DNA of 5,375 nucleotides from Alphaproteobacteria bacterium (GCA_028869725.1 JAGWRJ010000556.1:1-5375), one strand, 5' to 3'; positions 1 through 5,375 are shown, counted from the stretch's first letter. Notes: a model not told the origin generated them from the sequence alone. Program-made: numbers and translations.

Positions 1-97
1 CCATGTGGATCGGACATTCCCCCTCGCACAGGCGGGCGACGCACAAGCCTACATCGAGTCGCGCAAGAACACCGGCAAGGTCATCCTCGTTACTTGA
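1..97 (+). CDS. 3' end of a zinc-type alcohol dehydrogenase / NADPH:quinone oxidoreductase (partial)
   Basis: Reading from base 2, an open frame gives HVDRTFPLAQAGDAQAYIES followed by a short basic stretch and GKVILVT, then TGA at 95-97. This matches the usual C-terminus of medium-chain zinc-type dehydrogenases and quinone oxidoreductases. There the pattern 'D..FPL..A..A..Y.ES....GK.VL' ends the catalytic domain after the Rossmann fold. Enzymes of this superfamily reduce quinones or oxidise alcohols in the cytoplasm with NAD(P)H. The cofactor and active-site regions lie outside the window, so the substrate cannot be named. The gene ends 44 bp before the first inverted repeat of the recombinase element, so it marks the chromosomal left flank. 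Only 31 codons are visible, but the C-terminal motif is characteristic. Confidence 0.75.
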   Translation, partial: HVDRTFPLAQAGDAQAYIESRKNTGKVILVT

Positions 98-140
98 GGT
101 GGGCGCTCGGTTGTGGGCTGCGCAATGACGCTAACCGGCC

Positions 141-247
141 ATTATGTGCATCGATCGATCATGTGCATATTGGTTGGGCTTGCTGCCAGCAAAGGCCTAA
201 GAACATAGGCCGCAAACAGTTTGGGGCTGCTGTTGGCTGCACATAAT
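141..247. repeat. Dyad-rich region bounded by a perfect 10-bp inverted repeat; candidate recombinase/attachment site
   Basis: ATTATGTGCA (141-150) and TGCACATAAT (238-247) are perfect inverted copies. The core ATGTGCAT also occurs as a direct repeat at 144-151 and 161-168, either side of a GATC-rich spacer. Inside the outer repeat are two further perfect dyads: TTGCT/AGCAA (180-184 and 188-192) and GGCCTA/TAGGCC (194-199 and 206-211). The region sits between the dehydrogenase stop and the first recombinase gene, with no plausible coding frame. By position, these repeats could be binding arms for the adjacent tyrosine recombinase or the terminal repeats of the element; that role is inferred. 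Transcriptional control of the recombinase is the main alternative. Confidence 0.55.
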
Positions 248-263
248 TTTGGTAGTCAACTGG

Positions 264-285
264 GGTGGTATCACCACCTCAGGAG
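264..285 (+). promoter_or_regulatory. Small hairpin followed by the ribosome-binding site of the first recombinase gene
   Basis: GGTGGT (264-269) and ACCACC (273-278) form a perfect 6-bp dyad with a 3-base loop. It is followed directly by the Shine-Dalgarno sequence AGGAG (281-285), six bases before the ATG at 292. This ribosome-binding site decides the start in favour of 292 over a GTG at 265, which has no such signal. The hairpin ends two bases before the Shine-Dalgarno sequence, so it could modulate translation. That role is inferred from position only. Confidence 0.5.
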
Positions 286-291
286 AGCACC

Positions 292-1550
292 ATGGATCCG
301 ATCGGTTTGCTTCATGCCAGGCCCAAGGCCTGGCTGGCTGCAAGCGTATTGGCGCCGCACGCCGCTGCCTTCGCCACCTATCTGACGCACGCTCGATATT
401 CCTCTCAGAGTTGTGGCACCTACGTCGCGAGTCTAGCGCATCTGGGGCGTTGGATGAGCCAGTGCTGCCTTCCCCTTTGTCAGCTCGACGAGGCGGCGGT
501 AGAACAGTTTCTCGACAGGCACCTGCCGCGTTGCGACTGTCCCAAGCCAGTGGTGCGTACGCACAGTGCGCTGCGCGCTGCGTGCACGCACCTGCTTAAA
601 GTACTTCGCGAACAGCGCGTGATCGCCGAGCGTGCCGGTGCGAGCGGCCCTATTGCCGAGGAGTTGAACCGATACGACGCGCATCTGCGTGAGGCCCGCG
701 GGCTCAGCGAGGGGACACGCCGCACTAGCCTGCGCCTGGTTCAGCGCCTGCTGCGGTACAAGTTTGCCGGCGGACCGGTGGTGTTCGCGCAGCTGCAGCC
801 GGAGGACGTGCGCCGGTTCATCGCCACGCAGCTGGATCTTCGACGCACGACTTCCAACGCCACGGCGCTGACGTCGGCGCTGCGCGGGTATTTCCGTTAC
901 CGTACGACCTTGGGTGATCGGGCCCATGGGCTGGTCGGCGTGATTGCCTCGCCGGCCCATTGGAGCTTGGCCCCGCTGCCACGTGCGCTCAGACCCTTTG
1001 AGGTCAAGCGGCTGCTCAGCTCCTTCACTGCCGAGCTACCGTCTCCCCGCCGCGGCTATGCCATGGTGCGCTGTGCGCTGGATCTGGGTTTGCGCAGCAG
1101 CGAGGTGGCGCGGCTCCAGCTCGCCGACATTGATTGGCGCGTCGGCACCGTGACGCTACGGCACACCAAGTCGCGTCGCGAGGATGTTTTGCCCCTGCTG
1201 GCGCTCACCGGCCGCGCGCTGGCCGACTACCTGCGCTACGAGCGCCCCAAGACCAGCAACCCCGCCGTCTTCGTGCGCCGCCTGGCCCCGCACGATCAAC
1301 CCATTAGCGCTCATGCCGTGCGGCGCGTGATCCGCGACGCCTTCGGGCGCATCGGCCTCACACACGGTCGCTCTCATGCGCTACGCCACACGCTCGCCTG
1401 CCGACTGCTCGATCAGGGCGGTTCGATTATTATAAGGAGGTCGCCGATGTGCTGCGCCACCGCTCGCTCAACACCACGCTGATCTACGCCAAGCTCGATT
1501 ATCCACGATTGGCGGCGGTGGCCTTGCCATGGCCGGGGAGTTCAACATGA
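292..1550 (+). pseudogene. Tyrosine recombinase/integrase, first of a tandem set, frameshifted before the catalytic tyrosine
   Basis: This would be a tyrosine-type site-specific recombinase of the XerC/D-like superfamily, cutting and rejoining DNA through a phosphotyrosine. Numbered from the ATG at 292, residues 1-210 look like N-terminal and core-binding helical domains, and the catalytic domain starts near 228. The catalytic Arg is R268 (in LDLGLRSSEV), the Lys is K293 (HTKSR), and the HxxR box is H362/R365 (SHALRHT). After S378 the frame breaks in an ATTATTAT run (1426-1433) and terminates at 1480-1482. From 1434 a different frame restores the family sequence (KEVADVLRHRSLNTTLIYAK), placing the nucleophilic Tyr codon at 1485-1487 and the true stop TGA at 1548-1550. 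Deleting 5 bp would give one 417-residue frame. As it stands the product lacks the second active-site His and the Tyr, so it should be inactive. The gene overlaps the next recombinase by ATGA. Confidence 0.85.
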
Positions 1551-1828
1551 GCGCCCCAACCATAATGCAGAGGGCACGGACGTTCCTGGCCGAACGCCGT
1601 CGCTTAGGTTTCCAGGCGCGTAACCCCGGCTACGCGTTGATCAGCTTCGCGCGATTTGTACAACGTCGCCGTCATCACGGGCCACTGACAGTGGCGCTGA
1701 TGGCCGAATGGGCCCGGCGCGATAAGGCACAGCGTGGCACCGCCGAGACCTGGGCGCGACGACTCAAGATCCTTCGACCTTTCGCCCGTTGGATGCGGCA
1801 GTTCGAGCCACGCACCGCGGTACCCGAT
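1547..1828 (+). pseudogene. Second tyrosine recombinase, 3'-truncated to its N-terminal domain
   Basis: The frame starts at ATG 1547, overlapping the previous stop as ATGA, which indicates translational coupling. The first 94 residues (MSAPTIMQRARTFLAERRRL onward, with RFVQRRRHHGPLT and RRLKILRPFARWMRQFEP) resemble the N-terminal core-binding region of a second recombinase type found in tandem recombinase elements. Family members continue to about 320-330 residues with the R-K-HxxR-Y catalytic domain, none of which is present here. Similarity fades around 1828, after EPRTAVPD. The frame stays open beyond that point through unrelated sequence and into the secreted-protein gene downstream. What remains could at most bind DNA; it has no catalytic residues. 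Confidence 0.75.
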
Positions 1829-2164
1829 GAGTCGAATCGCGTGTCCGCTCGGGGTCGCGATCCGACCTCCCCGCGGACCGGCAATGTACGGCCAGAAGCG
1901 GTCCTAAAGCCATCCGGACTCCAGGCCGCAAAGCGCACGTTTCCCGTCACGACAGCGAAGGCAATGCCGTGGCTTAGCGCGGCACCGAGCGGGGCGCCCC
2001 TGGAAGTCAGCAGCGTGTCGGATGATGCGGGCACCTCCGTTTTAGATTCAATGTTCGGCAGCGAACAGATATGGCTCTCCGTTGCGCGCACGATTCTGCT
2101 CAGCGTTTGGGTTAGCTCTGGGTTTGACCAGGCCCCCGCTCCGAAAATCAAACAAGGTAAGGTC
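1829..2164. other. 336-bp stretch with no recognisable gene, between the truncated recombinase and the secreted-protein gene
   Basis: No product is recognisable in any frame. The + frame continuing from the recombinase is open throughout, but its translation is low-complexity (S, A, R, P) and resembles no domain I know. A minus-strand frame covering most of the same bases is likewise featureless. The stretch probably joins a deletion breakpoint (near 1828) to the native upstream region of the gene at 2165. It should hold that gene's promoter, but I see no convincing -35/-10 pair. AAGG at 2154-2157, seven bases before the ATG at 2165, is the likely ribosome-binding site of that gene. Confidence 0.5.
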
Positions 2165-2611
2165 ATGAATATCAAGCGTAACAGTGCCGCGTTTGCGGCG
2201 TTTATTGGGCTCGCGGTTATGAGCGTTCCGGCGTTTGCGGATGATCACGCATACGCTGATGGACCCGTTGTCAACGTGGCGGCGATCCGAACTGAATATG
2301 GGAAGTTCGATGAGTACATGAAATATCTCGACACCACGTGGAAGGCCGAGCAGGAAGCGGCCAAGCGGGCGGGATACATCATCAGCTACAGGGTGGTCAC
2401 GGTAGAACCACGCGGCGAAAATGATGCGGACATTTACCTGGTTACCAACTACAAAAACTGGGCCGCCTTTGACGGCGCGACAGCCAAGGCCGATGCGATA
2501 GCAAAACAGGTGGAAGGAAGTTTGGCAGCGTCAAACGAAGGCGCGGTCGATCGCGCCAAGATCCGCCGAATTCTCGGTTCGTGGACCGGACAGGAACTCG
2601 ACCTGAAGTAG
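2165..2611 (+). CDS. Small Sec-exported protein of unknown function, possible dimeric alpha/beta-barrel fold
   Basis: This 148-residue protein begins with a classical Sec signal peptide: K4 and R5, then a hydrophobic stretch (residues 8-22) ending in PAFA before DD, so cleavage is likely between A25 and D26. The mature part is about 123 residues and probably periplasmic. It has a strand (VVNVAAIRT), an amphipathic helix (FDEYMKYLDTTWKAEQEAAK), a second strand (YIISYRVVTVEP), a third (ADIYLVTNYKNW) and C-terminal helices. This pattern suggests a ferredoxin-like dimeric alpha/beta barrel similar to NIPSNAP/ABM-type proteins; the fold call is inferred, and no catalytic residues are evident. The ATG at 2165 is chosen over the upstream in-frame ATG at 1547 because it has its own AAGG ribosome-binding site and starts the signal peptide. 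An intrinsic terminator follows 24 bp after the stop, so it appears monocistronic. Confidence 0.82.
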   Translation: MNIKRNSAAFAAFIGLAVMSVPAFADDHAYADGPVVNVAAIRTEYGKFDEYMKYLDTTWKAEQEAAKRAGYIISYRVVTVEPRGENDADIYLVTNYKNWAAFDGATAKADAIAKQVEGSLAASNEGAVDRAKIRRILGSWTGQELDLK

Positions 2612-2635
2612 CAAGCGGATCGTCACTACGAGAAC

Positions 2636-2662
2636 AAGCCGGACCTCGCGTCCGGCTTTTTT
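2636..2662 (+). terminator. Strong intrinsic (Rho-independent) terminator
   Basis: AAGCCGGAC (2636-2644) and GTCCGGCTT (2650-2658) form a perfect 9-bp GC-rich stem with a 5-base loop CTCGC. It runs into a tract of six T (2657-2662). It lies 24 bp after the stop of the secreted-protein gene, so transcription of that gene should end here. The downstream membrane-protein gene would then need its own promoter. Confidence 0.9.
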
Positions 2663-2765
2663 CTGTGGCGCGCCCGTGCAGGCCTGCGTACGAGCGGCCG
2701 ACCAGCATGAAACGGGCCAGTCGCGAGGTTTCATTCCTGGTAATCTGTTGGTGTTCGGTTTTCCA

Positions 2766-3293
2766 ATGCGCGAATATGCGGGGCACCCTATTGTGTCGCT
2801 TTCGTCCGTACCGTTTCTCTCAGTTCGCGATCTGATCCGGCTCTTCACACTGTCTGCTCTTGCCCTGCTGATCAGCGTCCTCGGCGAGCTAGTGCTCGCA
2901 GTGGTCCTCATGATGCTACCGTTGGGCTTCGCCGCCGTCCTCAAGGCGCTACCGTTTGCCTTCGTTTTGGTTGCCAAGACATCGGCTGGGCAGGATCTGG
3001 TCCTGTTCCTCTGGGCCGCCACCACTGGCGCCTTCTTTGTATTTGGGGTCGGACGTCACGCATGGAAGATACGGGCTCGCCGGATAGCGCTCATTGCCGG
3101 GGCCATCAGTCCCTGGGTGGTGCTGGGTTTCGCCCAGCTCGAGGGCCACCTCTGGCCATCGCTTCGGGAGACAAGCGGTCCGCTGGACAGCCCGCTGATG
3201 ACGCTGCCGCTGTTAGTTTGCGCCTTACTCACGCCTTGGCTGGCCGGGCGTGCAGCACGAGCCGGCGCACAACCGAGCACGGCTCCGCAATGA
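2766..3293 (+). CDS. Multi-pass inner-membrane protein of unknown function
   Basis: From ATG 2766 this is a 175-residue hydrophobic protein I do not recognise. Likely membrane segments are about residues 24-60 (IRLFTLSALALLISVLGELV and the following VLMMLPLGF region, long enough for two passes), 78-96 (LVLFLWAATTGAFFVFGVG), 107-122 (IALIAGAISPWVVLGF) and 143-161 (PLMTLPLLVCALLTPWLAG). Basic residues (HAWKIRARR) lie between the middle segments, and a short Ala/Pro-rich tail ends the protein. The start is uncertain: no good Shine-Dalgarno sequence precedes 2766. In-frame GTG codons at 2676 and 2751 are alternatives, the first adding a polar 30-residue extension with no clear function. The terminator at 2636-2662 separates it from the gene upstream. 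Long unbroken hydrophobic segments argue for a real protein. Confidence 0.65.
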   Translation: MREYAGHPIVSLSSVPFLSVRDLIRLFTLSALALLISVLGELVLAVVLMMLPLGFAAVLKALPFAFVLVAKTSAGQDLVLFLWAATTGAFFVFGVGRHAWKIRARRIALIAGAISPWVVLGFAQLEGHLWPSLRETSGPLDSPLMTLPLLVCALLTPWLAGRAARAGAQPSTAPQ

Positions 3294-3498
3294 CCCAGAG
3301 CAGCCGTTGATGCGGCGCTCGCGGCAGAGGAAGTCTTCAGTGTTCCGGCCAGCGCGTTGGCAGGTCAACGCACACAAATCGGCTGCCACATTGCGGACGT
3401 TCCCGGCGTCTGCTCAGGGTCGATTCCGGGCAATCGCTCCCTCGACGATTGTGTCCTTCGTGGGAATCGAGAAGCAGGAGGGGCCTGTAGCTTGAGGG
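3294..3498. other. 205-bp intergenic stretch with no recognisable gene
   Basis: This lies between the convergent ends of the membrane-protein gene (+) and the AbiEi remnant (-). Short open frames on both strands have arginine- and proline-rich translations without domain signatures. In an intact AbiE operon the AbiEii nucleotidyltransferase toxin gene would begin here on the minus strand, overlapping or just after the antitoxin stop. No ATG in a suitable position and no nucleotidyltransferase-like sequence is visible. No convincing bidirectional terminator is seen. Confidence 0.5.
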
Positions 3499-4038
3499 TC
3501 AGGCCACCAATGCCTCAAGGTACGGCGTTATTACACGCCCCACACGGCAGATCCGTGCGTATCGATGGATCTCCGACATCGTGAAACGACTGGCCCGCCA
3601 TGCCTCCTGCAACGCTTCAAGGGCTACATCGAGGCCGATCTTGTTCCGATATTTGAAGAGATCGGCGAGGGTATTCGCCACGTTGTAAACCCGCACGATC
3701 TGGCCTTCTACGGGGTGAGCCTGAATACCTTGGGTAAGCGCCGGTCCGCCAAAACGCACAACCTGCAGGGGAGGGTAGCGAAGCATGGGGCGTCGGGCCC
3801 GCCGGTCTATGGCAATCCAGATCTGGTGCGGTAGCTGCGTGTCGATCCCGTGAAAATCCAGTGCGGATAGGAGACAGATGGCCGCCCTGGGTGCAGCTAC
3901 CGCGACTACAGCCAGATAGGTGCGTCTGGTAGCAGGGCGATCGGCCAACCGCCAGGCGCGACGCATTCGAGTTTCCCTGCTCGAACCAGACGGCTCATAT
4001 GGACGCCGCCCTGAAGGCAAGTGACATCTTCATTTCTG
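3499..4038 (-). pseudogene. AbiEi-family antitoxin (type IV toxin-antitoxin), broken by frameshift and IS insertion
   Basis: The minus-strand frame ending at TGA 3499-3501 contains the typical AbiEi C-terminal region: PRAAICLLSALDFHGI, LPHQIWIAIDRRARRP, VRFGGPALTQGI, VRVYNVANTLADLFKYRNKI, LDVALEALQEAW and RYARICRVGRVITPYLEAL. AbiEi proteins combine an N-terminal winged-helix DNA-binding domain, which represses the abiE operon, with this domain, which antagonises the AbiEii toxin. Upstream the N-terminal part continues in another frame (about 4037 down to about 3921): EDVTCLQGG, then MSRLVRAGKLECVAPGGWPI and LLPDAPIWL, then a stop at 3906-3908. A frameshift, probably with loss of a few codons, therefore lies around 3906-3921. 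The first residues are missing because an IS110-type element abuts at about 4038. No AbiEii gene follows. The frame-open ATG at 4020 makes a non-homologous N-terminus and is unlikely to be the original start. Confidence 0.78.
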
Positions 4039-4248
4039 ACATAGAGGTGCGGCTGCAGTCTTATATCCGGCCTACTGGTGCAGAACTTCGTTCTGCGTGG
4101 CCCCGATGAACTCCGCCGAGAGAAGCCTCATCTAGTTGAAGGACTCGAAGTCCAAGACACTATTCAGGTTGATTCCCTCACGGTCCGACCTGTTCTGCCC
4201 ATCATGCGATGCCACCTGCTCAACTCGTTCGGCTGTTCCTCCAATAGG
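4039..4248 (-). ncRNA. 3' non-coding end of the IS110/IS1111-type element; candidate guide (bridge/seek) RNA locus
   Basis: About 210 bp downstream of the transposase stop have no coding content but contain small perfect hairpins: GCAGAA-CTTCG-TTCTGC (4080-4096) and GGACT-CGA-AGTCC (4141-4153). IS110-family elements encode a guide RNA in a non-coding end that pairs with donor and target DNA. In the IS1111 subgroup this end lies 3' of the transposase gene, and here the 3' non-coding end is clearly longer than the 5' end (about 50 bp). Location, size and structure therefore fit. Two 7-mers in this stretch also occur in the DNA flanking the IS. RNA ends cannot be fixed from sequence alone. Confidence 0.42.
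4042..4049. repeat. Sub-terminal inverted repeat, 3' side of the IS
   Basis: TAGAGGTG here matches, as an inverted copy with one mismatch, the CACCTCCA at 5336-5343 near the other end of the element. The match is short, so its support comes mainly from position: about 200 bp past the transposase stop and next to the point where AbiEi-like sequence resumes. Confidence 0.45.
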
Positions 4249-5302
4249 TTACAGTTCCGTCGCAACGGCTATCGCCGTGCGACCCCAGTTCGGATCAAAA
4301 CTTCGGTCGTGAGCCAGAAGCGCCCAGATCGTGCGTGCCATCTTGTTGGCCAGCGCCACGATCGCAACATTCTTCGGCCGTCGCGTGAGTACCGCCTTGA
4401 GCCAGGGATCCATCACTCGGTCCGCTCGACTCTGCGTGAGCATGACACTGCGGGCGCCGTGGATCAGCAGGGTTCTCAGGTACGGATCGCCGCGCTTGCT
4501 GATGCCGAGCAGCTTCACCCGACCGCCGGTGCCCGACTGTCGCGGGACCAGACCCAGGAAGGCGGCAAACTCCCGCCCCGAGCGGAAGCTGCGGGCATCG
4601 GCTACCGTCGCCACCACTGCGGTCGGCGTCAGCCGACCCACCCCAGGAATTGTGGCGAGCCGCTCGCAGTCGCCTTCTCGGCGTTGCCAGCTGCCGATTC
4701 GACGCTCAAGTGCCCTCGATCCGCTCCGTCAGACTCTGCAGCCCCTGAAGCTGGCTCAACAGTTCCGCACGCAGCAGCTCCGGTACCGGACAGCCCGCCG
4801 GGTCCGCCAGCACCGGCCCAGCCTTCTCCCTCAGGGCTCGAAAGCCCTTTGGGGCGACCACGCCGAATTCGTAAAGGAGACTCCGCACCTGGTAGGCCTG
4901 CATCGCCCGGATCTTCACCAGCTGCGCGCGCATGCGGTGCAAGGACAGCACGGCCTGCTGCTCCTCGGTCTTCAGCGCAACAAAGCGCATCCCGGGACGC
5001 TGCGCAGCTTCCCAAATGCCTTCGGCATCCGCGGCATCGGTCTTGTTCGTCTTCACGAATGGCCTGACGAACTGCGCCGCGATCAGCCGTACTTGGTGAC
5101 CCAGGCCGCTCAGCACCCGGCCCCAGTAGTGGGCCGAGCCGCAAGACTCCATGGCCACAATGCCGGGAACTCGCCGGGCGAAGAACGCCGCCACCTCAGA
5201 CCGCGCCAGCACCTTGCGCTTGATCTCACCCGTATCCGGCTCAACCCAATGCACCTGAAAAACCCGCTTTGCCAAATCCAAGCCGTACGTCGTAATGTTC
5301 AT
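4249..5302 (-). pseudogene. IS110-family transposase with a single-base frameshift
   Basis: This is a DEDD recombinase of the IS110 family, which moves DNA with a RuvC-like domain, a C-terminal serine-containing Transposase_20 domain and a guide RNA. The start is ATG 5302-5300 (MNITTYGLDLAKRVFQVHWV, a standard family N-terminus). An in-frame ATG at 5344 only adds residues from the non-coding end. The acidic residues are visible as D9 (YGLDLAK), E52 (AMESCGS), D89 and D92 (KTNKTDAADAEGI). The first frame stops just after LTERIEG, near 4707. From there the neighbouring frame continues with ERRIGSWQRREGDCERLATI, PGVGRLTPTAVVATV, LGLVPRQSGTGG, LLGISKRGDPYLRTLLIHGA, ending at TAA 4249-4251. One extra base in the CCC at 4713-4715 (plus strand) explains the break. 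Correcting it gives 350 residues, the usual family length. The catalytic halves are split, so the product should be inactive. Confidence 0.88.
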
Positions 5303-5335
5303 GGTGGATCCCCTGACCCTCGAGTGGATGACAGA

Positions 5336-5343
5336 CACCTCCA
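5336..5343. repeat. Sub-terminal inverted repeat, 5' side of the IS
   Basis: CACCTCCA is the partner of TAGAGGTG at 4042-4049 (7 of 8 positions). It lies 34 bp upstream of the transposase ATG, within the short 5' non-coding end, as expected for IS1111-like elements. Confidence 0.45.
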
Positions 5344-5351
5344 CTCTGGCA

Positions 5352-5375
5352 CAACGATGCCGTTCGGGCTTCAGG
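5352..5375 (-). pseudogene. Probable N-terminal fragment of the IS-split AbiEi gene
   Basis: Read on the minus strand, this flank encodes SPNGIV plus one base. Joined to the other side of the IS at 4038, it continues as VRNEDVTCLQGG and then the RLVRAGKLE region. AbiEi N-terminal winged-helix domains commonly carry 'GIVRPRDL..LGI' followed by 'L.RLV.AGKLERV', so the fit is good. A TGA at 5373-5371 lies directly before the fragment in this frame, so either another frameshift occurs here or the gene had already decayed. Only 24 bases are available, and the rest lies outside the window. Confidence 0.42.

Larger units (their letters stand above)
141..1828 (+). mobile_element. Remnant of a multi-recombinase (RIT-like) element, right part lost
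   Basis: The segment contains a repeat-rich left end and two same-strand tyrosine-recombinase genes that overlap by ATGA at 1547-1550. This tight tandem arrangement of distinct tyrosine recombinases is the hallmark of 'recombinase in trio' elements, which carry three such genes between inverted repeats. Here the first gene is frameshifted, the second stops matching its family near 1828, and no third gene or right-end repeat is present. The remnant is therefore probably unable to move by itself. The left boundary is taken from the outer inverted repeat and the right boundary from the loss of recombinase-like sequence. Both are approximate. Confidence 0.55.
4039..5351 (-). mobile_element. IS110-family (IS1111-like) insertion sequence, inactivated, inside the AbiEi gene
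   Basis: The element consists of a short 5' non-coding end, one transposase gene (broken) and a longer 3' non-coding end, on the minus strand. Near each end is a short imperfect inverted repeat: CACCTCCA at 5336-5343 and TAGAGGTG at 4042-4049 (7 of 8 matching). Sub-terminal rather than terminal repeats are typical of the IS1111 subgroup. Boundaries were set by placing the ends about 8 bp and 3 bp outside these repeats. Removing 4039-5351 (1313 bp) brings the flanking AbiEi fragments into one frame, which supports the placement to within a few bases. No target duplication is evident, as expected for this family. The transposase frameshift means it cannot move unless helped in trans. Confidence 0.75.

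Noticed and set aside
433..960. A 175-codon minus-strand open frame inside the first recombinase gene
   Set aside because: It is antisense to clear recombinase coding sequence with catalytic motifs, and no family is recognisable.
1434..1449. A perfect AAGGAGGT Shine-Dalgarno followed five bases later by ATG (1447), suggesting an internal start in the recombinase
   Set aside because: The ATG lies in the non-homologous frame and reaches a stop at 1482 after 11 codons. The AAGGAGGT is simply the conserved K-E-V codons of the recombinase.
1675..2175. A 166-codon minus-strand open frame across the bridge region
   Set aside because: It overlaps the antisense of the recombinase fragment, has no ribosome-binding site or recognisable domain, and its composition looks like a shadow.
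3250..3584. Two overlapping plus-strand open frames of 75-81 codons after the membrane-protein gene
   Set aside because: They have no ribosome-binding sites, basic low-information translations, and partly overlap the end of the membrane-protein gene or the antisense of the AbiEi remnant.
4707..4720. Programmed ribosomal frameshifting in the transposase
   Set aside because: IS110-family transposases are normally made from one frame. No slippery heptamer or downstream stem is evident at the break, so a mutation or sequencing error is simpler.
4078..5067. A 329-codon plus-strand open frame opposite the transposase
   Set aside because: It is a GC-rich shadow of the IS110 transposase on the minus strand. 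Its translation is Pro/Arg/Ala-rich without domains.
1..5375. CRISPR array, tRNA or rRNA genes, riboswitch
   Set aside because: I found no regularly spaced direct repeats, no cloverleaf or CCA-type tRNA sequence, and no rRNA-like conserved stretches on reading both strands.

Overview
The window is a GC-rich, proteobacterial-looking accessory region, most likely gammaproteobacterial. The reasons are the codon use, the IS110/IS1111-type transposase and the style of the recombinase and AbiEi genes; no marker gene fixes the taxon. It reads as a graveyard of mobile DNA around two intact-looking chromosomal genes. I see no complete, active new system. Several broken elements leave readable traces of how the region was built.

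Left part (1-1828): the last 31 codons of a zinc-type alcohol dehydrogenase/quinone oxidoreductase end at 97. Next comes a dyad-rich stretch (141-247) bounded by a perfect 10-bp inverted repeat, then two overlapping tyrosine-recombinase genes. The arrangement (ATGA overlap, recombinase families) resembles the left two-thirds of a 'recombinase in trio' (RIT) element. The first gene is frameshifted by a small AT-rich insertion just before its catalytic tyrosine. The second is cut off after about 94 residues. A third is absent. The element therefore looks dead.

Middle (1829-3293): an anonymous 336-bp stretch keeps the truncated recombinase frame open into a separate gene for a small Sec-exported protein (2165-2611). 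That gene has its own ribosome-binding site and is followed by a strong intrinsic terminator (2636-2662). A 175-residue multi-pass membrane protein of unknown function follows (2766-3293).

Right part (3294-5375): on the minus strand lies a broken AbiEi-type antitoxin gene (type IV toxin-antitoxin). It has an internal frameshift, no AbiEii toxin gene downstream, and its N-terminal region appears to be split by an IS110-family (IS1111-like) insertion sequence of about 1.31 kb. Removing the inferred IS span (4039-5351) joins the flanks into one frame that continues the AbiEi N-terminal domain. The IS transposase keeps its DEDD residues but carries a single-base frameshift. Its roughly 210-bp 3' non-coding end is where an IS1111-type guide (bridge/seek) RNA would be encoded, and it shares two 7-mers with the sequence flanking the IS.
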